Below, one piece after another: positions 25,001 through 37,100 of a DNA stretch of 64,000 nucleotides. The position numbers and the translations under genes are program-made. The stretch comes from Parapristionchus giblindavisi (taxonomy: Eukaryota > Nematoda > Chromadorea > Rhabditida > Diplogasteridae): contig CALSFV010000332.1 of NCBI GenBank assembly GCA_943737045.1, positions 186,001 through 250,000 of the forward strand, given 5' to 3'. The notes below the pieces were generated by a model. The model did no database searches, was not told the origin of the DNA, and saw nothing but the letters and a program-made list of their open reading frames with translations. Each line of letters starts with the position of its first letter. Position 1 is the first letter of the stretch.

Positions 25001-25905
25001 TATTATGTTTAAGGTGTTGTTGATCTAACAATATTAGAACGTGCTTCATATGTGAATTTCTCCAAAGTTGGATGGGCGCTTGCAGTGGCTTGGGTCATTT
25101 TCGCATGTGAAATCGATCGAGCAGGTGCGATTATTGATTGACTTTCACGTATACGAATTATGCGTTTAGGTCCAATCAAACCTTTTCTCGAAAGTGATTT
25201 CTGGGCTCCATTCAGTAGATTGACATTCTGTGCATATATTGTACATTGGTTCGTTGAATTGAAATAGTCTACATGATATAAACTCTCATTCTAGGTTCAC
25301 CATTCACTATTACTTTGATAGAATGGATCGACCATCTCACTCTTATACGTTATGGAGATCTGTTTGTCTGCGTAGATAAGAATGGACAGACTGAGTATCA
25401 TTTAGGTTCTGTCTACTGGTCTACCCATATGTGTTCTATCATTCTTAGCTGCTTACTGTTGGAGTCTTCTCATTGAACTACCATGTGCAATACTTGAAGA
25501 TTTTATCCTAGGAAAAATCTACGAGGTTTGTTCCAATAAATAACCGTATACATAGATACGGTGTTTATACAGATTTCTGGAAAGAAAGGACCTGAATTGA
25601 TGGCCTATCACTCATCTCCTGTGCATAGAGATGATAAACATATTCGTCCAATGGATATTCAATCTATAAGTGTTCAATTCTATGACGATGTATGTAATTC
25701 ACTATTGACTAACTGAGCATCGAACAGATTATTACAGGAAGATCAAGGGATAATTACCAGAGGAAGTGCTGCTAATACTATATCTAGTGCACGGACACAG
25801 ACAACCGATTCATGTTGGTTAACAAATTGATTATTAATTGATAATATTGATTTCAGTGAGAAAATACAGGGAATGGCACGATCGAATGATGAATTTGGAA
25901 AATGA
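22008..25905 (+). CDS. NRF-6-like membrane acyltransferase (acyltransferase_3 family)
   Basis: About twenty short exons encode a signal peptide (MFKLLIFSVLSSTVTT), an extracellular NRF domain with paired cysteines (ending …RVCGLKCARPEREK), and then a multi-pass acyltransferase_3 domain. Landmarks in order are LRVLTMLWIIVGHS (conserved His), NAFTSVDTFFLVTGCVLAYI, ITPAYMFFIFFMMAWMPQL, WWSNLLYINN, VSWYLASDMQLYWISPI, KPWSRLIPFLVGICLGY and AYIVHW. The family is expanded in nematodes; C. elegans NRF-6 and NDG-4 act in uptake or transport of lipids and drugs, and the acylated substrate is unknown. The tail after the last membrane segment is cytoplasmic and Ser/Thr-rich. AATAAA-type signals follow near 26010. 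Introns carry a 23-bp minisatellite, a MITE and one apparently 29-nt intron at 23039. Confidence 0.85.
22255..22385. repeat. 23-bp intronic minisatellite
   Basis: About five copies of ATTGATAAACTAATCAATACTTT with minor variants make up nearly the whole of one acyltransferase intron. Each unit is partly self-complementary (ATTGAT/ATCAAT). Confidence 0.85.
24407..24669. mobile_element. 263-bp MITE with TACAGTAGTGCGCGTTAG ends
   Basis: The left end TACAGTAGTGCGCGTTAG matches the inverse of the right end CTAACGTGCGCCACTGTA with two differences. It lies inside an acyltransferase intron between two transmembrane exons and has no coding capacity. Confidence 0.8.
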
Positions 25906-26078
25906 AAAACTTCGTTCTAGAAAAACTGTGTCAAAGATGTGATCCACCTTTGATTTGATGCATGATAAGCATAATAAAGTGTTGATGATATTTTCGAAAG
26001 CTAATAAAATAAATAAATAAATATTTAAAAAAAGATTTTATTTATCAAATAAAAAAAATAAATTGAGTCCTGAAAACT

Positions 26079-26145
26079 CAGGCAAACAATCGAATGCATA
26101 TTGCGGCAAAAAAATGCATGTAACAGCTAACTCAAATACATTTGA
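26079..26145. repeat. Solo terminal fragment of the TCAGGCA element family
   Basis: CTCAGGCAAACAATCGAATGC followed by AATGCATGTAACAGCTAACTC matches the right-type end of the elements at 12.5-18 kb. No opposite end is present nearby. Confidence 0.7.
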
Positions 26146-27384
26146 CAATGAGATGACTTAAGAAGACTTGAGAAAATATTAGAGAACAGATACTCGGGTG
26201 TCCCTAAATGACCCAATGCCCCCTCCCTAAATGATGGCCCTGCGGCCCGACATCTCATATAAATCGTATGCATCTATGCGTATGCGTAATCGTTTTGGAT
26301 TGATTTACACATCCCTCTCTTTTTGCTTGTCTCTTAGTCATTTGCATATATCCTCAAATATAGCCGTGAGCACAATGTTCTATAGGCTGTGAAAGCAAAA
26401 ACGACCGCTCAACATAGAAACTCTCTCAAATGCAATCGTCTTTCGCTTGTCTCGCTATGGAAACAAAATGGCTTGAACCAGAATACTGTGTGAGTGGCAT
26501 CTTCTGAAAACAAAGAGAGTGAGAGTGAGAGTGATAGAGATGGAGATAGAGATGGAGTGGTAGATCAGTCATAGTCCGCGTTCTATCGGCGTATTCCGGC
26601 ACTGGCTGGAACTCTTTTTTCCGAAAAAAAATAAAGAATTTGTGGTTGTTAATGTTTGAAATCTGTGTTCAAGCCCGCGAAGTTAAATGGGCGGGGTCAG
26701 CATCGCTATATGAGAGGAATCGCGAGAAAATCGACCGTTTCGGAGGGTCCGCGGCGGTAGAAATTTCGACCCCCTGAAAATTTCAGATTAAGTACTTTGA
26801 ACGATGCTCTATCGAACTGCGTTGTCCGAATTTGCATATCTGCTCTCATTTTCGAGTAGCGGTAGGTCAAAGTTGGCTGGTACGGTATTTTTTCTCGAGT
26901 GTGCGTCAGAAAAATGATCATAACTCCGTTCAAAATAATGATAGAAATTTTTTCAAAAAAAAGCATCGAAAGAGGAGAATTTGGGCAACATTTCCCACTT
27001 GATGACCTCATTTGTCGACCATGCGCCGGTGCGGGGCGGTCGGTTTTATGAAAAAGTGACGTAACTTTCCTAATCGGAAAAAGTGCACTTTTCTTCTATG
27101 CGCGTTTTGTTGCACCCATATGTGTCTAAAAATGACCCAAGTTTCAGAGGATTTGCGAAATGCAAAAAAAAGCGTTGATTTTAGTGACGCGACCTCGGAC
27201 CTGTCAAAGGAAAGAACGGCTTATTCCTTTATCAAGAAACAGCAAAGGAGCTAAAATGACTCAAAAACTTCCGAAAAAACACTACGAGCTCAAAATACCC
27301 ATATATGACAGTTATTTGAAACACAAAATCACCGAGTTCCGAAAAAATTGAAAAAAATCATTTTTTGCTTTTCCACGTGGAAAA

Positions 27385-27969
27385 AAACGTTTCAGTAATG
27401 TTAATTATTCTTTATAATATTTCTTATAATGTTTTTGAACATTTATGTTTTTGGAAGTGAACGCCTACCTGCTCTTAGAGCCGAGATATCCGCCATCGAG
27501 ATTACACGTGCGCGCCCCAACTCCGCGCGATGTGTAGCCATAAAATGATCGTTTTCAAGCTCAAAATGACTCAAAACAACTTGCTTCATCATTCTTAGCA
27601 CGAAAAAATACCTTGGAACACGTTTTCTGTGTCTGTAAAAATCAGCAAAAGATTTGGATCGAACAGGGGTTCGAACACGCTCGGTGTTTGTAGAGACCTC
27701 TTTACCTCGACGTCTCGAATGATACACAGAAAACGTGTTCCAAGGTATTTTTTCGTGCTAAGAATGATGAAGCAAGTTGTTTTGAGTCATTTTGAGCTTG
27801 AAAACGATCATTTTATGGCTACACATCGCGCGGAGTTGGGGCGCGCGCGTGTAATCTCGATGGCGGATATCTCGGCTCTAAGAGCAGGTAGGCCTTCACT
27901 TCCAAAAACAAATGTTCAAAAACATTATAAGAAATATTATAAAGAATAATTAACATTACTGAAACGTTT
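27385..27969. repeat. 585-bp near-perfect palindrome
   Basis: AAACGTTTCAGTAATG at the left is mirrored by CATTACTGAAACGTTT at the right and the arms stay matched to about 27.63 and 27.73 kb. The small centre contains GGTTCGAAC (27668-27676), a tRNA-type B box. The two open frames found here are the same arm read twice. Confidence 0.85.
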
Positions 27970-28706
27970 AAATAACATTAAATTTATCATATATAAAACA
28001 AAACATCTTTCGCCTTATTTTACTTCATAAGTCAAGTTGGTAAGTCAAGTTCAGTGCGCGCGCGATGACTCTCTGCGTCTCTGCCTATCGATCTCGTCTG
28101 ATCATCTGGCCACTCTATCACTGATCTAGCACTGTAACGGAACCACTTTCTATCTTGTAATCAATACTAAAGTCATCTTGTAATCAATAAATAGTCACAT
28201 TTCATATCTTAAATGTTAGATTTATCTTCTTTTAACAGAAAATAACAAGCGAATTTCAACAACCAAGAAACTGTCGAAAACCGTTATTTTCGCCCATTGT
28301 TCGAAAAATTGTGGACAAAGATCAAAGATCATACTTCAGCAATAGAGTAGCAACTTTTGTGGACATCTCTAACATACAATAGTCACATTTCAACAGCTAT
28401 ACGCTTAACTTTTGCAGCTTTGACATGTTACCGTAATCATCCGGTATTGACTTTGCATGCGCTCTTTCTGTTTCTGCATCAATAAACATTGAAAAATCAT
28501 TGATAGTACATTCAATACAAATACATAAATAGCATTTAGGATGTTCTTACAATTTTAGGGAAAAAGTTATTTTGTGATTCATGATCATTCTGTGGGACCT
28601 CTGACATACACTACACGTTATCGTAGGGAGAGAGCGTAAATGCATCAAGAAAAAATGGCAAAAAGAGATTGGTTCTGTTGGGCGATTTCTTTTTCTAATC
28701 CTTCTC

Positions 28707-28744
28707 GGGGGATCGGGCCTACTATCCACTAGGCCATGGGTCCT
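28707..28744 (-). other. Truncated tRNA-like 5' half
   Basis: Read on the minus strand the sequence begins GGACCCATGGCCTAGTGGAT, with a perfect A box TGGCCTAGTGG (28727-28737) and a D-arm-like stretch. The rest of a tRNA (anticodon arm, B box) is not recognisable. It resembles the start of an Arg-type tRNA, but identity cannot be decided. Confidence 0.4.
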
Positions 28745-28974
28745 GTTAGAAAACAAATCAAATGAACTACATATACTCATCCGCTCCCGTACTTATAAAG
28801 CGATGCATGACTCCGCCCATTTTTTGCGAACCTTATTTATATAGCGACGCTGACCCCGCCCATTTAACTTCGCGGGCTTGGACACAGATTTCAAACATCA
28901 ACAACCCCAAATTCTTTATTTTTTCGGAAAAAAGAGTTCCAGCCAGTGCCGGAATACGCCGATAGAACGCGGAC

Positions 28975-29131
28975 GTCGGAGTTTGGCGGCGTCCCATTCC
29001 TGAAGAACATAGAGCAGACCATCAACGACGACGAGGACGAGCTTCCGAAGACGAAAGTGACGATTCGTCCTGCAAAACAGCAAATTACGAGATTCAACGA
29101 TTTGAGCTTTGTGAACGATAACTTTGTATAA
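28975..29131 (+). pseudogene. Coding-like fragment inside the composite element
   Basis: The frame from the edge of the nested element reads TSEFGGVPFLKNIEQTINDD then an acidic segment, KTKVTIRPAKQQITRF, and ends …VNDNFV-stop. Composition is that of a real protein tail rather than of the surrounding repeats. It has no visible start and its upstream part is replaced by the inverted-repeat element. The source gene is not recognised. Confidence 0.35.
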
Positions 29132-29701
29132 AACTTCGGTTTCTGTCAACGAGACAGATCGGTGAGCAGTGAAGAGGACGTTGGCAAAGGCAAAGTCAAA
29201 GACAATGATGTAACGAAGGTGAAGCATATTCTAACATAGGTTCTGTTCAAAAGTCATGAAAAAAGAGGCGACAAATTCTCCACAAAATTTTCGTCTTTTC
29301 GCGACTTGAACATAACATAACAGGAAAAAGAATCTAAAGAGGGCTCGTACCTTCAAAGAAGCTTCAGGACCCTGCAGGGCTCATGAGTCCACCATCTGAT
29401 GCCATCTAGGCAGAGACGATAGCTTTCTAGACGACCTTGCTCCTCGGCAGGTAGGCGGTAGGTAGGCGATAGGTGTCGTGCCGACCTCTGAAATGGATTT
29501 GAAATGATTTAAATGATTATGTAAACAAATTGAGACCACTCTGCACACTGACCACACTGTCTCGTGGGCCAAAGGACAGTCGTGGCCACATTGCGCACAT
29601 CGTCTGGGGCCGTATCCATGGCGTAAAGCGTAAAAGTTGACATAAAGCATACGTCTACTCTCGTGACGTCACCTTTATCGACAAATTGTTTGTAACGCTT
29701 C

Positions 29702-29838
29702 ATGGATACGACCTCCGAATTATTATTGAATGCGGAGCAGAAGAATATGAATAAAGTTGAGAGATGGCTGGAAGAGAGAGAAATACAACACAAACAGAGA
29801 GATGCAATATATCAAGATGTAGATGCACAAAAGGATGG
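29702..29838 (+). CDS. Possible first exon, coiled-coil-like
   Basis: An ATG opens MDTTSELLLNAEQKNMNKVE followed by a charged helical segment (RWLEEREIQHKQRD…) and a plausible donor (GATG|GTAGGC). No in-frame downstream exon was found before msh-5. A coding-like minus-strand frame (MKRYKQFVDKGDVTRVDV…, 29560-29701) starts from the same CATG. Either may be a captured or decayed exon. Confidence 0.3.
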
Positions 29839-31123
29839 TAGGCTCACTTCCCTTCCTTCCATCTCTCTCATAAACATGATAGATTCATGGTCTACCCTCT
29901 TCCTTAGTGCTCGATGGGTATGATTATGGATGTAAGAGAGATAGAGGAGAGAGAGGAATATATGGAAAGGAAGAATGACTGATAATAAACGAACGACAGA
30001 AGATACATACATAAATGAGCTTTGAAAAGGAGAGATTGAAAGGATGACTGAAAACTGCAAATGTAGGAAACAAAGTGAGGACACGTAGTATGTTTGAATA
30101 TGATATTGGATCATCATATGCAAATGGCAATACAATAGAAGGTCTAGACAACAACAACGATAACAAATGCAAATAGACAACGACAAATCCAAAATTGATT
30201 GGTGACTAGGTATACCGATATATTCATTCGATAATTACGATAGATAAAGGTAGAGTGATGGAGGGAGACAGGAGTGCAGGGAAAGACAGAGATAGGTACG
30301 TAAAGAGGAAGAAGGAGAGGGCGAATTAACCACGAAAGTAACATCAAAAAGCATAATGGAACGTGATGATAACTGAAAATGGCGTGAAAATCAGACAGAG
30401 AAGGCAGGGAACAGTCAGTCAGAGAAAGAGACACAAGACGATTCATCGATCGATGTATAAGAGACGCTATGACTGATCTACCACTCCATCTCCATCTCCA
30501 TCTCTATCACTCTCACTCTCACTCTCTTTGTTTTCAGAAGATGCCACTCACACAGTATTCTGGTTCAAGCCATTTTGTTTCCATAGCGAGACAAGCGAAA
30601 GACGATTGCATTTGAGAGAGTTTCTATGTTGAGCGGTCGTTTTTGCTTTCACAGCCTATAGAACATTGTGCTCACGGCTATATTTGAGGATATATGCAAA
30701 TGACTAAGAGACAAGCAAAAAGAGAGGGATGTGTAAATCAATCCAAAACGATTACGCATACGCATAGATACATACGATTTATATGAGATGTCGGGCCGCA
30801 GGGCCATCATTTAGGAACGGGGCAACGGGCCGTTGTCGTAGCCGCGGCCGTCATTTAGGGAGAGCCATGATACTCAAGACGATTGATTAGTTTTCTGAAT
30901 TTACTTCTACCGCGGTAGTAATTACTAGTAAATAGTATAGTATAGTAGGGAAGCAGGGTGAACTAGGCGAAGTATACTATTTGCCCATTTTGTCACCAAC
31001 TGGTTCGAGAGTGGTCGGTCGATTAATGTTGCCGCGCTTTTCGTGTCAGTGTTTTTTACTCGCTTTAAGAAAGATTTGTGTTTTCTCGTTCTATTTTTCA
31101 CCATTTTATGGTAAACAGATAGG

Positions 31124-34100
31124 ATGAGCCGAAAAGGCGATGGTGGAAGGTCTACTGACAGAAGCAAATCAAATTTACTGGTAAGAAATTTCTTCATTAC
31201 AGTAATGGAATTACTTTCCTACCTTGATTCATTCTAGGAAAGACTAGAAGAAGAATTTGAAGAGGGTGAGGCATGGACACCACCACGTACATCAACAATT
31301 ATTTCCATTTGTTTTAGTGGAGGAAAGATTGCTTCCGCTGTTTATGATCAGGTTTTTATTTTATCATTTTCTTATTGAAAAAATAGTTTGTAGGCTAATA
31401 CTACTATTCGGCTTCTTCGTGATGTTGGTGAAGAATGTCATTTTCCTGTTCTCACAAGTTGTAAGTACTTTTTCCCTATCTATGTCTCTCTATTCTTTAT
31501 CTTGAGCTCTCCCTAATAGCTCGATTATTATATGCCCTAATCCTAAATCGGTTAATAATTCAATTAAGTGAAAAAATTTGCATTCAATCATTTTGTTGTA
31601 CGTGTCCTAGTATAAGATACTCATCACATACCCGCAAAGAAAAGTTCTGTTATTATAATGGTATGAAACCTTGATTACAGTGCTCGAGCAAGTAAAGCCT
31701 ACTGTGATTATTGCAAATCGTGGACAAGATGTATCTATCATCAACTTCCTTTCCAAAGCATGTGAGAATTAATTAATTAAGACAAATCAATCGATAATAT
31801 GAATATGTAGGTGGATTGACTCTAGCAGAGGACGAAGATATGACTACTACACTTGATGAAACAATGAGAAAAGATGATAATTCGCTATGTGAAAATGTTT
31901 GTCATCTTTCTATATTTCTTTAATTAGTAATAATATACTAGAATTTCGGCACCCTCAAAGAATCTTTTTATATAACGTGTCGATTTTCGAAATATGGTGG
32001 GATAAATATTCTGTGTCATGTACATACAGAGTGTGTACATAGTAGATAGATTAGTTATTGAATCCTTTTATTGTGTTCTTAGGTCTTTTTTGATTGATAA
32101 TTCAAATCTTGAACATATCTATAGACTCGTTACGTACCTCCGAAGTCGTTATCCAATCATCCAGATGGACAGATTATGGTACTGCTAAGTATGATTTCAT
32201 AGACATAATTATGATTATTATAGAATCAAGTCGAAGAAGATGATGAAACAGTTAATGAAGATGGAGTATTGAAATGGGTTGTAGAACAAAATGAGAAACG
32301 AGAGAATAAAAGGTTTTGTAAATCAATATCTTGAATTAATACAGTAATTCGTTTTTTTTTCAGACTAGGATCAAAAGCTCCTTCTGAACAGAGCAAAGGT
32401 TCATTTAAGAAGAAGAGTCTCAATGATGATGAGGTACGGTAGTTTTCTGTTTAAGACATTTATTGATTGGTTGTAGATTGAGGATGATGAAGAAGAAGAA
32501 GATGAAGGACTTATTCATGGACTTAATGCTACTCTTCACTTTATGAGCAATGTTGCATTCAGTATGTTGATCTTTGATTTTCGCCCTCTAATCAATCAAT
32601 AATCAGACTGTGAGAAAGCTCTTGCTCGAGTATCTGAACTCTTTTCATCTGAAGCTTTATCTGAATGTGAGAATGATTTGATCACACGATTCAGAATCGA
32701 TACTATGGCTGTTAATATGGTAGGATAATATATAATTTACAATATAATATGGATTGTTTTAGGTTCGTTCATTAGGAGCTCTTCTTATGTATATGGATTC
32801 ATCGCGAACTGGAGTAGAATTTGATCTTCCTTCTGCTCGAACTCCCATTACAGCAATCAAGACACTACTAGTGTACTATATTCTTTAAATACAAAATCAA
32901 TCGATAATATTTGTAGTCAAGAAATGGTTGAAATGGATGCATTGACTTTTCGTGCATTGGGTATCTTCGCTCTTGATCATGGAACTGATGTTATTGTAAG
33001 GAATGCTGAACATGCTAAGGTATACGGTACATTTATATATTGGATTATGGTATTATATTCATATTATATTGTATTATATTCATTAGTGTAGTTCTTTCAC
33101 CAGTATCGGTACAATGATTCTTTTCATTCAATATCTTATTTTTTTGCATTAGTTTCTTTTCCTAGACAATAAACAAGAATCGGTTCTCTCTATTTGGACT
33201 ATGCTGCAAGTGTCGGAGTGCTCCTGGAAAAAGGATGTTGAGGTAATGATCTAGCAAAAGAGGTAGGTCTTGGCCGGGTTCGAACCGGCGACCTTCTGCG
33301 TGTGAAGCAGACGTGATAACCACTACACCACAAGACCACTTGGTTTGTATGTGAACAGTTTGACAGAGATACTCTCGTCTATTCATTTCATGTATACTCT
33401 GATATAATTTCTTTTTTTAGGAATTGGTTCGAGCGACCGACACGAGATGAAACTACATTAAAGAATCGATTAGATGCCATAGCATTCTTAACAAGTGAAG
33501 CTAATCAAGATATTGTTAACTTTCTCCATCGTAATCTACAACCTATTAGAAGTCTCAAAGTAACACATAATCAATCTATTCTATCTTATTCTCATATATA
33601 AATTATAGACAATAATGAAACGATTACGAGCATCTAATATGAAATGTAGTGATTGGTTTGGATTACATTCCGTTAGTTATTATATTCTATAATTGGAAAT
33701 CATACCATACTTCATTGTCATTATAATTATCATTTATCTTTTTTCATCTTAGACTGTATTTCATCTTCGTTCAATTGGTCAACTCATTCGATCGGGACGA
33801 TTTTCTTTGAATATATTAACTGAATTTATTCCATTCTTTGATGATCGACTGGCTGAAGTTTGTAATGTCGTTACTGCACTTGTAAGTTATCGATCATTCT
33901 GATCATGTATAAATGACTAATCAATACTTTCATTTAGATCGATTATTCTGAATCTCGTGTTGAGAATAGAATGGTAGTCTGTAAAGGAGTCGATGCTGAT
34001 CTTGATCTATGTATTCCATCTATTATCTCATCATATCATGAATGAATCAATTACAGTGAAGGATATATATCGTGAGCTTCCACAACGATTAACGAATGTT

Positions 34101-37100
34101 GCACGTTCAGAAGCAAAACGATTAGGTGCTGTACGATCATGTGCTGTAGGATATGTACCTATGGTTGGATATCTACTACAATTACCTGCTGAATTCAATT
34201 GTGATCATTATGAAGAGTATGATTAATGAAGAGATTTCATTCATTTATAAAGATTATCTTACAGTATCCAATTCATTTATGATGATGGAGAGTTTATTCA
34301 TGTGAAAAGTGATCGTATGAGATTACTTGATGAAGAGATTGGAGATATTAAAATGCAGATTATTGATCGAGAAACTACGATTATGTTAAGGTACTATTAA
34401 TGTCTTGTTTCATTTTATGTGTTTGTTGTATTACTTTATTATCTAGATATATAGATGATTAATTATCAGATTGGAGCATCAACTCATAGCACGTTCATCT
34501 CTTCTATTAGATTGTGTACGAGCTACTTCTGTTATCGATTGGTAAGATATTTATTGATATCTCTATTATCAATGATATCATTATCTTGAGTTGTCTCTCA
34601 ATGGCGAAGACTGCTAAATTGTATGGATGGTGCAGACCTCATATTGTCAATGAAAGTCGTATTCATGCATCCAAGTTAGTAGAATCAACTAGAGTATACG
34701 TATATGATAGAGTTCTTATTGTCAGAATTGTTCATCCTCTAGCTCATTTGACTGTGGAGAAGTCTTTCGTACCCAATGATATCCAGTTTGTCTAATTCAT
34801 ATTTCATTATTTAATATATAGAAGGAGTTTATTGTAGATCTGGTGGTAAAGATACGAAAGTAAAGATATTTACTGGACCGAATGCTTGTGGAAAGAGTGT
34901 CTATCTCAAACAGGTATACTGTAGAAACTTCGATCGATTATTTATCGATTAATAATTTCAGATTGGTATCCTATGTTATCTCGCCCATATTGGTTCATTC
35001 GTCCCTGCCTTTCAAGCAGAGGTAATCGATAATGTAGTAACGCCAATCAATAAATTATTTATTTTAAGATTGGTCTTGTGTCGGGAATTCTTACTAGAAT
35101 GTATACGGTAGATGGAGTATTAGATGGAATGAGTACATTTGCAAAGGATCTGTCTCAAGTTGATCTTTGATCTTTGATAAACGTTGATCTTTGATCTTTA
35201 TAGCTCTCAATAGCTCTTCGTCGTGCAACAGGATCTTCTCTTGTAATCATTGATGAATTTGGTAAAGGAACAATGACTGTTAGTTTATATTATAATATGT
35301 TTTGTATAGGAAAAAGAAATAGATCAATAGATTTTATGATCAAATGTACAATACTGGTGGTCTTATAGAAGAAGAATTGAATTATTATCGATTAGGAAAT
35401 ATTAATCTGTCTTATGAGAGACTATCTGACTCAGTGAACATATTTTGCTTGTGGCTTGGCACTTGGCCAGAAAGTGATATGAACCGATCGGCCCTAAATC
35501 GTGCACAGTTGTAGTATGGGCTGACATGAGCTCACAGACGGAGTTTGGGTTCGTCATATCTGCACCCTCGCTAAATAACGTAAGTTCGATAAAATGGCAT
35601 CAAAATTTCAAAGTTTACAGATTCGTTCGTTATGTGTATACGACGAAGGGCAATAGTAAGCAGGTGAATTCCACCAAGTATCATCCCGATCCAAAATCGT
35701 AGAGCCGAGAAAAAATAAAAATAAACAATAAAATTATTCTTTTAATTTTCTTTTATATTTTCTACAATTGCCTCTCGGTGAGGGTCATTTTTTATTCCTT
35801 CAATTTGACGAGTATTCATTAGTGTAACTACTGTATGAAAATGAATTAAAACAATTTGGGAAAAAGTTGCCTTGTTCCCGAAAAACCACGATTAATTCGA
35901 CTTTTATTGCAAACTGAGCCGATTAAGCGTGTGCCGGATACGGTAATGCAAATGCGGAAATTTAAAATTCGGCAATAACTGTTTGTTTTCATTCGATTTC
36001 GGTATTATATTATTGTTTTCTTTTATCATTTGTTAGGTATCTGAATATCTGAGGGGTAATATCACACTATTTTTTGAAAAAAATATCAATTTTGAATTTT
36101 TGAATTTGCATAACCGTAACCGGTAAATGCTTATTCGCTCAGTTGGCGAAAAAAGGCAAATTAATCGTGGTTTTTCGGGAATAAGGCAACTTTTTCCCAA
36201 TTTGTTTTAATTCATTTTCATATAGTAGTTACACTATTGAATACTCGTCAAATTGAAGGAATAAAAAATGACCCTCACCGATAGGCAATTGCAGGAAAAG
36301 TAAAACAAATTTTTTTATTTCTTTTTAAAATTTTTTCTCGGCCCCACGGTTTTGGATCGGCATGATACTTGTTGGAATTTATCTGCTTACTATTGCCCTT
36401 CGTCGTATACACATATCGAACGAATCCGTAAACTTTGAAATTTTTATGACACTTTATCGAACTTACGATATTTAGCGAGGGTGCAGATATGACGAACCCA
36501 AACTCCGTCTGTGAGCTCATGTCAGCCCATACAACAACTGTGCACGATTTGGGCCCGATCGGTTCATATCACTTTTTGGCCAACTGCCAAGAGAATGTCA
36601 CTTGAGCCAGAAAGTCTCTCTTATCTTCTCATTGATATTGATTCTTCTTTAACTGCACAGATCTCTTGTCGAACAGCATTCAGATAGTTCATCTACAGTG
36701 GGAGATTAGAATATACTGTACTATCATACATAAATACTATTGTACCTTTGATTTACGATTATTATGTATTCTAGTAGGTGTCAACTGGTTTCGGATTATC
36801 TCAATTTATTAAATTAGAGAATATCGATCTGTGTTTTTACACTACCTTAGTTGTCAGATTGCACCATCTTGCACGTGTTTCAGCACGAATGGAGCGCATT
36901 TCCTAAATTGATTGAATAGTATCGATTATTGATTGACTATTTATCGATCATAACTAGATATATTTACTTACATTAGTTATTTTATCTTCATTCTTTATTA
37001 ATTCTTCAATCATTAATATCATATCTTTGCCCTCTAATCGTTCAAGATTAATCAGTGGAGAAGAATCGAATAACTTAATCATTCAATATTGTGATTTAAT

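Larger units (their letters stand above)
26574..28974. mobile_element. Nested inverted-repeat element
   Basis: It starts GTCCGCGTTCTATCGGCGTA and ends with the inverse. The arms match for about 130 bp (to near 26702 and 28842), including CGCGAAGTTAAATGGGCGGG. It contains a further palindrome at 27385-27969 and a truncated tRNA-like sequence at about 28707-28744. Confidence 0.75.
26190..30866. mobile_element. Composite 4.7-kb TIR element with nested palindromes
   Basis: Arms of roughly 370-390 bp match in inverse orientation: about 26200-26570 (CCTAAATGATGGCCCTGCGG near the end, GTGAGAGTGAGAGTGATAG at the inner edge) and 30468-30850. The interior is 26574-28974 (another inverted-repeat element) plus about 1.5 kb holding short coding-like blocks. 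No transposase signature was found. A fragment of the same terminal repeat lies at 1.75-1.95 kb. It occupies most of the gap between the acyltransferase gene and msh-5. Confidence 0.75.

Noticed and set aside
27443..27949. Pair of frames (RVPRYFFVLRMMKQVVLSHF…) on opposite strands
   Set aside because: The same sequence is read from both arms of the 27385-27969 palindrome; no start context or splice sites.
30144..30446. Long minus-strand Leu/Ser-rich frames at 29.8-30.4 kb
   Set aside because: They arise from purine-rich low-complexity DNA (GAGAGAGG, GGAAAGAC runs) and lack motifs or splice sites.
33162..33386. 74-codon minus-strand frame (…TSASHAEGRRFEPGQDLP…)
   Set aside because: It is a translation of the tRNA-Val gene, a common false ORF.
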